64,000 nucleotides of DNA. It comes from Micromonospora sp. HM5-17 (GTDB lineage: Bacteria > Actinomycetota > Actinomycetes > Mycobacteriales > Micromonosporaceae). The first letter of the stretch is position 1. Each line of letters begins with the position of its first letter. The stretch is from positions 1,054,001-1,118,000 of the forward strand of contig NZ_RJWA01000001.1 of NCBI RefSeq assembly GCF_003762835.1, in the 5' to 3' direction. Of this stretch, positions 31,592 through 39,347 are shown one piece after another. The notes under the pieces are model-generated. The model saw nothing but the letters and a program-made list of their open reading frames with translations, had not been told where the DNA came from and ran no database searches. The position numbers and the translations under genes are program-made.

Positions 31592-32773
31592 TCAGCCGGC
31601 CATCCGCCAGCGGCCGCCGCGGGCCACCAGCAGGGTCAGGGCCTGCGGCATCAGCCCGGAGTGGTTCTCGGGCGTCATCCGGATCGGGCCGGAGAGGCCG
31701 TCGGTCTCCGCCGTCTCCAGCAGCGCGCGGATGGTGTCCCGGTCCGGCGTGCCGTCCTCCGCCTCGGCCCGGTTGATCGCGTCGACGATCAGCTGCACCG
31801 CGTCGGCGGCGAACGACGAGTAGCCGTAGTAGCCGCCAAACCGGGCGGTGTAGTCCATGAACCACTGCTTCCGGGCGGCCTTCGCCGGGGTGGTCGCGAT
31901 GACGTCGTCGATCGCCATGGTCTGGGTGAAGACCATGGTGGTGTTCTCCGCCGCCCGGGAGTTGCCGCCGATGAACAGGTCACCGGCGGCCACGCCGTCG
32001 AAGAAGACGTCGCCCTCGAAGTCCTCTTCCGCGAGGCTGGCGCTCGCCAGCGTGGCCTGTTCGGCCGGGGCCCAGACGACGACGGTGTCCGGCGCCAGCG
32101 CGACCAGCGCCTGGACCGCCTGGCTGACGTCGGTGTCGGTCGCTTGGACCGCACGGGCGCCGACGAGGTCGATTTCTGCCTTTTTCAGTTCGGCGGTCAG
32201 GGTCTGCAGACCCTCCTGCCCGTACTTGTCGTCGGTGTGCAGAAGGGCGACGTTCTTCGCCTTGCGGGTGCGGAGTTCGGTGACGATGGCGGCGGCGTTG
32301 TCCCGGGCGTTCGGACCCAGCTTGAACATGTACCGTCGCTCGGCTGCGGGGGCGGCGACGTCGCTGGCCGGAGCCAGGGCGATGGTCGGCACCCGCTTGT
32401 CGTTCACCGTCTTCGCGGCGCTGATGGCGCACTCGTTGCAGCTGCCCATGATGATGGCGGTGGTCGCCGGGTTGCTGGTGAACTCGCCGATGTTGCTCTC
32501 GGACACCTTCTGGTCGAACCGATTGTCCCGGACGTCCAGCCGAAGCTTGCGGCCGCCGAGCACGCCGGACTCGTTGACCTGCTCCACCTTGAGTTCCAGT
32601 GCGCGCTGGTAGGCCTTGCCGACCTGTGCCGCTGCGCCGGAAAGTTCCAGATCGGCACCAATCAGGATTTCGCCGGTTTCCTGTTCGGCGTCGCCGAACT
32701 GGCAACCGGTCAACGAGGTTGCCATGATGACCGACGCGAGCAACGCGGGTATCGCGGAGCGGATGGGCCTCAA
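31592..32773 (-). CDS. Substrate-binding lipoprotein, branched-chain amino acid type
   Basis: A 393-residue secreted solute-binding protein. Its signal peptide MRPIRSAIPALLASVIMATSLTGC ends in the lipobox SLTGC, so the mature protein is tethered by its Cys. The rest is a Leu/Ile/Val-binding (type I periplasmic) fold: LIGADLELSGAAAQVGKAYQRALEL, VPTIALAPASD, and DDKYGQEGLQTL. A TTG start is chosen because GGAGG lies 6 nt upstream and it opens directly on the signal peptide. Its ligand is unknown. This class normally works with LivF/LivG-type ATPases, not the neighbour. Confidence 0.85.
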   Translation of the reverse strand: MRPIRSAIPALLASVIMATSLTGCQFGDAEQETGEILIGADLELSGAAAQVGKAYQRALELKVEQVNESGVLGGRKLRLDVRDNRFDQKVSESNIGEFTSNPATTAIIMGSCNECAISAAKTVNDKRVPTIALAPASDVAAPAAERRYMFKLGPNARDNAAAIVTELRTRKAKNVALLHTDDKYGQEGLQTLTAELKKAEIDLVGARAVQATDTDVSQAVQALVALAPDTVVVWAPAEQATLASASLAEEDFEGDVFFDGVAAGDLFIGGNSRAAENTTMVFTQTMAIDDVIATTPAKAARKQWFMDYTARFGGYYGYSSFAADAVQLIVDAINRAEAEDGTPDRDTIRALLETAETDGLSGPIRMTPENHSGLMPQALTLLVARGGRWRMAG

Positions 32774-33232
32774 CTCAGTCCTCCATGTTTGCGGCGCGGC
32801 GGGGGGCCTGTCCGCGTCGCCGACGCCGTCCTCCACAATGGATCGGGAGGCGGTTCTGGCGTACGGTTCGCGCGAAGCCTTCAAACCCGCAAAACCTTGC
32901 CAATGCCGGGCGTCTGGGTCAAGCGCAGGATAGCCCCGGACGGTTTCGGGACGATGGATCCCACATAGTGATAAGAGGGGGTACGGGTGGAGCGTAACTT
33001 TCCAGAATCAAGCGACCACTCTCGTGATATATGCCCTGATCAGAGACTTGCTGTTTCCTCGATCCGTCGGGCCCGAGGGTAGTGGACACGGGATGCCCGA
33101 CCTTCGCTACCCTACCGTCGCTTCCCAAAGCGGCCTTCTTCTGATGAAATCGCGGCCGTGCCGCGTGCGGCTCGATCCGCTGCAGCAGGCATCGGTCGAA
33201 GGGTCACGTAAAGAAACGACGGAGGCGATGTC
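32774..33232. other. Intergenic region between the binding protein and the conservon
   Basis: A 459-base divergent spacer with no convincing gene and somewhat lower GC than its surroundings. TGGACA (33083-33088) and TACCCT (33108-33113), spaced by 19 nt, are a weak promoter candidate for the conservon, which would leave a leader of about 115 bases. Confidence 0.5.
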
Positions 33233-36200
33233 GTGAGCACCGGACCTACGACCCTGCCCGCCAAAGGCCCGCGGGAGGGGACCGCACGACGGCGGTGGAT
33301 CCCGCGGCTACGGGATGCCCGAATCCGGTCGAAACTCGCGCTGATCCTCGTCGTGCCGGTCGCGGCGGTCATCGCGCTGGCATCGATCCGGTTGGTCGAT
33401 ATTGGACAGGGCGCGTACGAGGCCACGGTGGTGCGCTCGCTCACCGAGCTCTCCACCGACGTCTCGGCGCTCACCCAAGACATCCACAAGGAACGGATGG
33501 CGGCGGCGCGGCTGCTCGCCGATCCAAAGGCGAACGCGGACGCGTACAACGCCTTCGTTCGGCGCACCGACGAGCGGATCGCCGCCTACAACGACCGGCG
33601 CGGCGAGCTGAGCGACATTCCCGCCTCGGTCGAGGCCCGGCTCGACGTCATCGACGACCGGCTCGCGACCCTCAACGGCACCCGCCAGGAGGTGCTGGAC
33701 CGGCGGCAGATGGCCCCGGCCGAGGCCGCACTCCGGTACGGCGTGATCGTCAGCGCCCTCGTCGCGTACGGCGACGCCCTCGGCGAGCTCTCCGGTGAGG
33801 GCCCCGTCGGGGACAGCCTCCGTACCCTCTCCGCGCTCGCCCAGGCCAAGGAGGCCGTCGCCGAGGAGGAGGCGGTGGTCTACAGCGCTCTGGCCGGTGG
33901 CAAGCTCGACGAGGAGCAGTTCTCCGCCTTCGTGGCGACCCTGACCGGCCAGCAGGAGGCGCTCCTGGCCTTCAGCGCCTCCGCGAGCGCCCGCCAGCGG
34001 GAGGTCCTGGACGGCGCCGTCACCGGTGACGCCGTGCTCCTCGCCGACCAGGTCGCCCAGGAACTGACCCGGTCCGTCGGCCAGCGGGCGCCGATGAGCG
34101 CCAACTCCGCCGCGATCGCGATCGGCTCGGTCAACGACCTGATGCGCTGGGCGGAGACCCAGCTCGAGGCGGACCTGCTCCGTCAGGCCGACCAGGCCCG
34201 GTCCGAGGTCGTCCAGCAGGCCATCGTCGAGTCGGTGATCGTGCTGATCACCCTGCTCGTCGCGATCGCGCTCGCCGTCGTGCTGGCCCGCTCGCTCAAC
34301 CAGTCGCTGCGGCGGCTGCGCGAGGGCGCCCTGTCGGTGGCGAACCACGACCTGCCGGAGGCGGTCAAGCGGCTGCAGAACGTCGGCACGATCGGCGAAG
34401 GCGGGGTCGAGGAGATCGTCCGGCAGGTCCGGGACCCGATCCGGCTGCCCAACAAGGACGAGATCGGCCAGGTCGCGCTCGCCTTCAACGTCGTGCACAA
34501 GGAGGCGGTACGGATCGCGGCCGAGCAGGCGGCCCTGCGGACCAGCGTCTCGGCGATGTTCCTCAGCCTGGCCCGCCGCAGCCAGACGCTGGTCGACCGG
34601 ATGATCGGCGAACTGGACGCGATCGAGCGTGGCGAGGAGGACCCGAAGCGGCTCGCGAAGCTCTTCGAACTCGACCACCTGGCCACCCGGATGCGTCGCA
34701 ACGACGAGAACCTGCTGGTGCTGGCCGGTGCCGACTCCACCGCGCCCCGTCGCGAGGACGCGCTGCTGATCGACACGCTGCGCGCCGCGCAGTCTGAGGT
34801 GGAGCTCTACAACCGGATCGAGTTCGGCACGGTCGACCCCGACATCTCGGTCGCGGCGCACGCCGTCAACGACGTCGTCCGGCTCGTCGCCGAGCTGCTC
34901 GACAACGCGACCCGCTTCTCGCCGCCGCACACGACCGTGGTCGCCGACGCCCGGCGGATCCGCGACTACGTGCTGATCCAGGTGGAGGACCGGGGCCTCG
35001 GGCTCAGCGAGGAGCAGATGGACGCCCTCAACCGTCGGCTGGCCGAGCCGCCCGCCGTCGACGTGGCGACCTTCCGGCTGATGGGTTTGGCGGTGGTCGG
35101 TCGGCTCGCCCACCGGCACGGCATCCGGGTCGACCTGCGGCGCAACGTGGAGGGGGGCACCGTCGCCCAGGTGACCCTGCCGTCCAGCGTCATCGTGCTG
35201 CCCAAGCCGCGGGGACGGGAGCAGATCCTCGGCCGGCCGCGGCAACCGCTCGCCGTCGAACCCGGGCCGTCGGCCGCCACGGCGGCCCCGAGCCCGAGCG
35301 GAGGCTGGTCAGACCAGCTGGCGACGACCAGCGCCTCCCGTACCCCGACCCTGACCGACCAGTGGCGCAGCGCGGTACCGGCGCAACGGCAGACCCCCGC
35401 CACCCCGGAGCCGTCGCGGCCGATGCCGGTCAACGTCGGGCCCTCGCCCGCCCAGCCGGCGACGCAGCTGACCGCGACACAACTGTCCGGGACGCCCACG
35501 CCGACGTACCAGACCGTGCTCCCGAGCCAGAACACGCCGCAGCCGGACCTCTCCACCGGATCCGGGGTCAGCGCGCCGACGCTGGCGTACCCGACGGTCG
35601 GTTCGCTGCCGCAGCGCACGCCCGGGACGGCGGGTCCGATCGCGGGGCAGAGCCTGACCCCGGCGACCACGTCGAGTCCCAGCCTGCCGGCGGGGCCGGT
35701 CGCGGGCTCGCCGGCCACCAGTCCGGCGAGCGTCGCCCCCCGCGTGGAGGACAGCGGCGAGGCGCCGATCTTCCGGGAGATGGAGGCGGTCTGGTTCCGC
35801 TCGCACGGGTCGGACGCCACCGCGATCTTCACCGTTCCGGCCGACGGCTACCAGCAACCCCCCGCACCGGCGGCGTCCCCGACGTCATCCGGCACGGCGA
35901 CCCCGGGCCGGGCTCCGTTGACCACCCGTACTCCGGGGCAGTCGGCACCGCCTCCGGCCCCGTACACTCCACCATCGACTCCGTCGGCCGCACCGGCCCC
36001 GGCGGCACAGCCCACCACGCCACCCGCCGGTGCCTGGCGGACGGCTGCCGACGAGGGTTGGGCCCTGGCCAGCCGGGCCGCGCAGCCGACCACCGGTGGT
36101 ACCACCCGGTCCGGTCTGCCAAAGCGGGTGCCGCAGGCGCAGCTGGTGCCCGGCGGCGTCGACGTCAAGCCCCGGGAGCGGACCCGGCGGAGTCCGGATG

Positions 36201-36304
36201 AAGTACGCGGTCTGCTGTCGGCCTACCACCGCGGGGTCCAGCGCGGCCGGACGGCCGGCGTAGAGCAGTACGGCATGACCTCAACCAAGGAGACGAGCGG
36301 ATGA
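33233..36304 (+). CDS. Conservon sensor kinase-like protein with NIT domain (CvnA)
   Basis: A 1023-residue membrane histidine kinase-like protein. Membrane helices at about 35-54 and 334-352 flank an extracellular helical domain (ELSTDVSALTQDIHKERMAAARLL) of the nitrate/nitrite-sensing NIT type. A HAMP-like region follows, then a dimerisation segment with FELDHLATRMRRNDENLL and an HATPase domain with N-box ELLDNATRFSPP and VEDRGLGLSEEQM. Residues ~660-1023 are a Pro/Thr/Ala-rich tail ending in SGLPKRVPQAQLVPGG. It starts with GTG after GGAGG and overlaps the next gene (ATGA). CvnA proteins recruit the other conservon proteins to the membrane. Confidence 0.9.
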   Translation: MSTGPTTLPAKGPREGTARRRWIPRLRDARIRSKLALILVVPVAAVIALASIRLVDIGQGAYEATVVRSLTELSTDVSALTQDIHKERMAAARLLADPKANADAYNAFVRRTDERIAAYNDRRGELSDIPASVEARLDVIDDRLATLNGTRQEVLDRRQMAPAEAALRYGVIVSALVAYGDALGELSGEGPVGDSLRTLSALAQAKEAVAEEEAVVYSALAGGKLDEEQFSAFVATLTGQQEALLAFSASASARQREVLDGAVTGDAVLLADQVAQELTRSVGQRAPMSANSAAIAIGSVNDLMRWAETQLEADLLRQADQARSEVVQQAIVESVIVLITLLVAIALAVVLARSLNQSLRRLREGALSVANHDLPEAVKRLQNVGTIGEGGVEEIVRQVRDPIRLPNKDEIGQVALAFNVVHKEAVRIAAEQAALRTSVSAMFLSLARRSQTLVDRMIGELDAIERGEEDPKRLAKLFELDHLATRMRRNDENLLVLAGADSTAPRREDALLIDTLRAAQSEVELYNRIEFGTVDPDISVAAHAVNDVVRLVAELLDNATRFSPPHTTVVADARRIRDYVLIQVEDRGLGLSEEQMDALNRRLAEPPAVDVATFRLMGLAVVGRLAHRHGIRVDLRRNVEGGTVAQVTLPSSVIVLPKPRGREQILGRPRQPLAVEPGPSAATAAPSPSGGWSDQLATTSASRTPTLTDQWRSAVPAQRQTPATPEPSRPMPVNVGPSPAQPATQLTATQLSGTPTPTYQTVLPSQNTPQPDLSTGSGVSAPTLAYPTVGSLPQRTPGTAGPIAGQSLTPATTSSPSLPAGPVAGSPATSPASVAPRVEDSGEAPIFREMEAVWFRSHGSDATAIFTVPADGYQQPPAPAASPTSSGTATPGRAPLTTRTPGQSAPPPAPYTPPSTPSAAPAPAAQPTTPPAGAWRTAADEGWALASRAAQPTTGGTTRSGLPKRVPQAQLVPGGVDVKPRERTRRSPDEVRGLLSAYHRGVQRGRTAGVEQYGMTSTKETSG

Positions 36305-36711
36305 ACAGGCCAGCAGCGATGCAGGACATGAGTTGGCTGCTCACCAACTTTGCCGACAGCGTCGCGGGGATCGCGCACGTGGTGGCGGTCTCGGCGGACG
36401 GTCTGCTCCTCGCCTCCTCACGTGACCTGCCGCCGGACCGGGCCGACCAGCTCGCGGCCATCACCTCCGGCGTGGTCAGCCTGACCGACGGCGCCGCGCG
36501 GATGTTCAGCGCCGGCGGCGTCCTGCAGACCGTCATCGAAATGGACAGTGGCTACCTGTTCTTGATGTCCATCAGCGACGGCTCCTCGATGGCCGTTCTG
36601 GCCGCCCGGAACTGCGACGTGGGCCAGGTGGGCTACGAGATGGCGTTGCTCGTAGAGCGGGTGGGCGCGGCCCTGTCCCCGTTGCCACGGGAGACCGTCA
36701 CACGCCAGTAG
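36301..36711 (+). CDS. Roadblock/LC7 domain protein (CvnB)
   Basis: A 136-residue roadblock/LC7 protein. It starts MQDMSWLLTNFADSVAGIAHVVAVSADGLLLASS and has the fold's central strands TVIEMDSGYLFLMSISDGSSMAVLA. In conservons CvnB acts with the small GTPase, as MglB does with MglA. It overlaps cvnA by 4 bases. Confidence 0.93.
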   Translation: MNRPAAMQDMSWLLTNFADSVAGIAHVVAVSADGLLLASSRDLPPDRADQLAAITSGVVSLTDGAARMFSAGGVLQTVIEMDSGYLFLMSISDGSSMAVLAARNCDVGQVGYEMALLVERVGAALSPLPRETVTRQ

Positions 36712-36775
36712 CGCGTCCTGTCGCAGGATGGACCCGGTGCAGCCGCAACCCTGACCACGAGGAGGTGACCGCAAG

Positions 36776-37144
36776 ATGGAGGGACGACGTGAGGATCCGC
36801 GGGGTGCCCTCGTCCGGCCGTACGCGGTCACTCGTGGCCGCACCGAGCCCCGTCAGGAGATCGCTCTCGAAGCGGTACTCTCGGCGAGCCCGGCTGCGGT
36901 CGTCGAAGCCCGCTTCGCCGGTCACGACAAGCACCGCATCGCCACCATCTGCGAGGGCCGGGCGCAGTCGCTGGCGGAGATCGCCGCGTACACCCGGCTG
37001 CCGTTGGGTGTCGCCCGGGTGTTGGTCGCCGACATGGTGGCGGAGAGCCTGCTGACGCTGCACAGTGCCGCTCCACCGGCGGAGGCGTACGAGGAGCGGA
37101 TGGAACTGCTTGAGAGGGTGCTAAGTGGACTTCGCAGGCTATGA
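36776..37144 (+). CDS. DUF742 protein (CvnC)
   Basis: A 122-residue DUF742 protein, the third conservon member. LVRPYAVTRGRTEP is the family opening, and the C-terminal half is a predicted winged helix (SLAEIAAYTRLPLGVARVLVADM). Its end overlaps the GTPase gene by 20 bases. Confidence 0.92.
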   Translation: MEGRREDPRGALVRPYAVTRGRTEPRQEIALEAVLSASPAAVVEARFAGHDKHRIATICEGRAQSLAEIAAYTRLPLGVARVLVADMVAESLLTLHSAAPPAEAYEERMELLERVLSGLRRL

Positions 37145-37757
37145 CCCGGCCCGGTCACGCCGCAGCGGTGGCGGTGGAGGGATCACCTCCGCCAAGATCG
37201 TCATCGCCGGCGGCTTCGGGGTGGGCAAGACGACGCTCGTGGGCGCCGTCTCCGAGATTACCCCGCTGACCACGGAGGCCGTGATGACCGCCGCCGGGGT
37301 GGGCATCGACGATCCCTCCAAGGTGCCGGGCAAGGAGACCACCACGGTCGCCATGGACTTCGGCCGGATCACGATGGCCCAGGACCTGATCCTCTATCTG
37401 TTCGGTACTCCGGGACAGACTCGGTTCTGGTTCATGTGGGACGAGATCATCCGTGGCGCGGTCGGTGCGGCGGTGCTGGTCGATGCGCGGCGGATCACCG
37501 ACGCGTTCGCACCGCTCGACTACTTCGAGAACCGGAAGTTGCCGTACGTGGTGGCGTTGAACTGCTTCGACGGCGCCCCGCAGTACGAGTCGGAGGAGGT
37601 ACGGGAGGCGTTGGCGATCGCGCCGTCCGTACCGCTGGTGATGTGCGACGCGCGGCAGCGCGAGTCGGTCAAGCACGTGCTGGTCAACGTGGTGCAGCAC
37701 GCGATGGCGACGCTCCGGGCGGAGCACGGCCGCGGGCAGCCCACGCCGGTCGGCTGA
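37125..37757 (+). CDS. Conservon GTPase (CvnD)
   Basis: A 210-residue Ras-like small GTPase. G1 is GGFGVGKTT near residue 28, G3 is FGTPGQTRF (family form of DxxG), and the G4 position reads ALNCFDG in place of NKxD, as is usual for this family. The GTG start overlaps CvnC. It is the effector module of the cvnABCD system. A perfect 20-bp terminator follows. Confidence 0.93.
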   Translation: MDFAGYDPARSRRSGGGGGITSAKIVIAGGFGVGKTTLVGAVSEITPLTTEAVMTAAGVGIDDPSKVPGKETTTVAMDFGRITMAQDLILYLFGTPGQTRFWFMWDEIIRGAVGAAVLVDARRITDAFAPLDYFENRKLPYVVALNCFDGAPQYESEEVREALAIAPSVPLVMCDARQRESVKHVLVNVVQHAMATLRAEHGRGQPTPVG

Positions 37758-37761
37758 CCGT

Positions 37762-37804
37762 CGTGCGTCGGCCGGCGTGGCCCCGCCACGCCGGCCGACG
37801 CACG
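37762..37804. terminator. Perfect 20-bp bidirectional terminator
   Basis: Arms 37762-37781 and 37785-37804 are exact reverse complements around a 3-nt loop CCC. It stands between the convergent conservon and nitrate operons, and is the strongest hairpin I found in the window. Confidence 0.8.
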
Positions 37805-37866
37805 TTGCGCCGGAAGTCGCGGCCCGGCCCGCCGGCTGGTCCGGGGCGGCGGCGATGTCCGGGCGG

Positions 37867-38955
37867 TCAGTCGACCGACAGGCGGTAGCCGCGCTTGACC
37901 ACGGTCTGTACCAGCCCGGAGGTACGGAGCCCGGCCCGGAGCCGGGCCACGGCCATCTCCACCGCGTGTTCGTCGGCGCCGCGCGGGAGCGTCCGCAGCA
38001 GGGCGGCCCGGGACATCACCCGCCCGGGCGAGGCGGCCAGCGCCCGTAGCACCGCCATCGGCGCCGGCGCCAGCGGGCGTAGCTCGCCGTCCAGGATCGC
38101 CGCGTGCCCGCGCAGGGTCAGCAGGTGACCGGCCACCTTGATACTGACCGCCCGTTGCGGCAGCTCGTCCACGATGGTTCGGACCAGGGCGCCGAGTCGG
38201 GCGCGGTGCGGCATCGCCACCGGTACGCCGTGCCGGCGCAGCGGGGCCGCGGTGACCGGCCCGACGCAGGCGGCGAGGACATCGGTACGCAGCGCGTCCA
38301 GCACCGCGTCGGTACTCGGCCCGGCGGCGCGGAGCAGCGCCGTCACGGCGGGCGCGGAGGTGAAGGTCACGGCGTCGACCAGCCTTCCGGCGATGAGGTC
38401 GATCAGCCGGTGCAACGGTGCCGGATCGGTCGGCGGCGCCCAGCGGTAGACCGGCACCTCGATCACCGTGGCGCCGGCCGCCTCCAGTGCGGCCGTACAC
38501 TCCGGCTGTCGTTCGCCGTGCAGCTGCATGGCGATGAGCTGCCCACGTACCCCACGCCGCCGCAGGTGGTCGATCACCTCGTCGCAGCTCTCCGACGCGG
38601 GCGACCACTCGTCGTGCAGGCCGGCGGCCCGGATGGCGCCCCGCGCCTTCGGCCCGCGGCTGACGATGTAGGCCCGGGAGAGCACCGAGCGCAGCGCCTC
38701 GGCCAGCCCCCAGCCCTCGGCCGCCTCCAGCCAGCCGCGCATGCCGATGCCGGTGTTCGCCATCAGGATGTCCGGCGGGTTGTCGAGGCAGGCCCGGGTC
38801 GCCGCCCGCAGCTCGGTGTCGTCGGCGAGCGGCACGATGCGCAGGGCCGGGGCCAGCACGACCCGGGCTCCCCGCCGCTCCAGCATCGCGGTGAGTTCGT
38901 CGCGGCGCCGGTCCGCGGTCACCCCGATGGTGAATCCGGAGAGCTCGTCGGCCAT
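37867..38955 (-). CDS. HemD-like regulator with winged-helix domain (NnaR type)
   Basis: A 362-residue protein joining a uroporphyrinogen-III synthase fold (GFTIGVTADRRRDELTAMLERRGARVVLAPAL; VDAVTFTSAPAVTALL) to a C-terminal OmpR-type winged helix (SPGRVMSRAALLRTLPRG; VEMAVARLRAGL; VVKRGYRLSV). NnaR of Streptomyces has this architecture and activates nitrate/nitrite assimilation genes, so a regulatory role is favoured over haem or sirohaem synthesis. It is the last gene of the nas-nir operon; its ATG overlaps the nirD stop (TGATG). The upstream in-frame extension is rejected. Confidence 0.85.
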   Translation of the reverse strand: MADELSGFTIGVTADRRRDELTAMLERRGARVVLAPALRIVPLADDTELRAATRACLDNPPDILMANTGIGMRGWLEAAEGWGLAEALRSVLSRAYIVSRGPKARGAIRAAGLHDEWSPASESCDEVIDHLRRRGVRGQLIAMQLHGERQPECTAALEAAGATVIEVPVYRWAPPTDPAPLHRLIDLIAGRLVDAVTFTSAPAVTALLRAAGPSTDAVLDALRTDVLAACVGPVTAAPLRRHGVPVAMPHRARLGALVRTIVDELPQRAVSIKVAGHLLTLRGHAAILDGELRPLAPAPMAVLRALAASPGRVMSRAALLRTLPRGADEHAVEMAVARLRAGLRTSGLVQTVVKRGYRLSVD

Positions 38956-39347
38956 CAGCGGGCTCCGCCGACGTCGGCCATCGGGCGGGACACGGCCGGG
39001 GTGGCCACCTCGACCAGGCCGGCGCGGCAGCGTACCCGGTAGGTCGGCACCGCCACCCCGGGCACGTCGAGGCACTCACCGGTGCGCAGGTCGTAGACCT
39101 GCTTGTGCAGCGGGGAGGCGACCGTCGGGATGTCGCCCCGGGTCCCGACGATGCCCCGAGCCATCACGTAGGCGCCGGCGATCGGGTCCCGCTGGCCGAT
39201 GGCGTAGAGCGCGCCGTCGTAGGTGCGGAACAGGGCGACCTGTTCGCCGTCCACCAGCGCGGCCACGCCACGCTCCGGCTCTAGTCGGGGGTACGGGCAG
39301 ACAACCGTCCACCGCAGGCCGTCGGTGATCGTGGCGTCCAGAGTCAA
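38955..39347 (-). CDS. nirD: Nitrite reductase (NADH) small subunit
   Basis: A 130-residue Rieske-like NirD that partners NirB. It carries CPYPRLEPERGVAALVDGEQVALFRT, AIGQRDPIAGAYVMARGIVG and VASPLHKQVYDLRTGECL. The Rieske metal ligands are lacking, as is normal for NirD. The start is a TTG overlapping the nirB stop (TTGA), a rare arrangement; no nearer ATG or GTG exists before the domain. Confidence 0.9.
   Translation of the reverse strand: MTLDATITDGLRWTVVCPYPRLEPERGVAALVDGEQVALFRTYDGALYAIGQRDPIAGAYVMARGIVGTRGDIPTVASPLHKQVYDLRTGECLDVPGVAVPTYRVRCRAGLVEVATPAVSRPMADVGGAR

Noticed and set aside
33203-33217. GTCAC and GAAAC before the conservon, resembling half of a GlnR box
   Set aside because: The spacer is 5 nt rather than 6, no second pair is present, and it lies next to the ribosome binding site.
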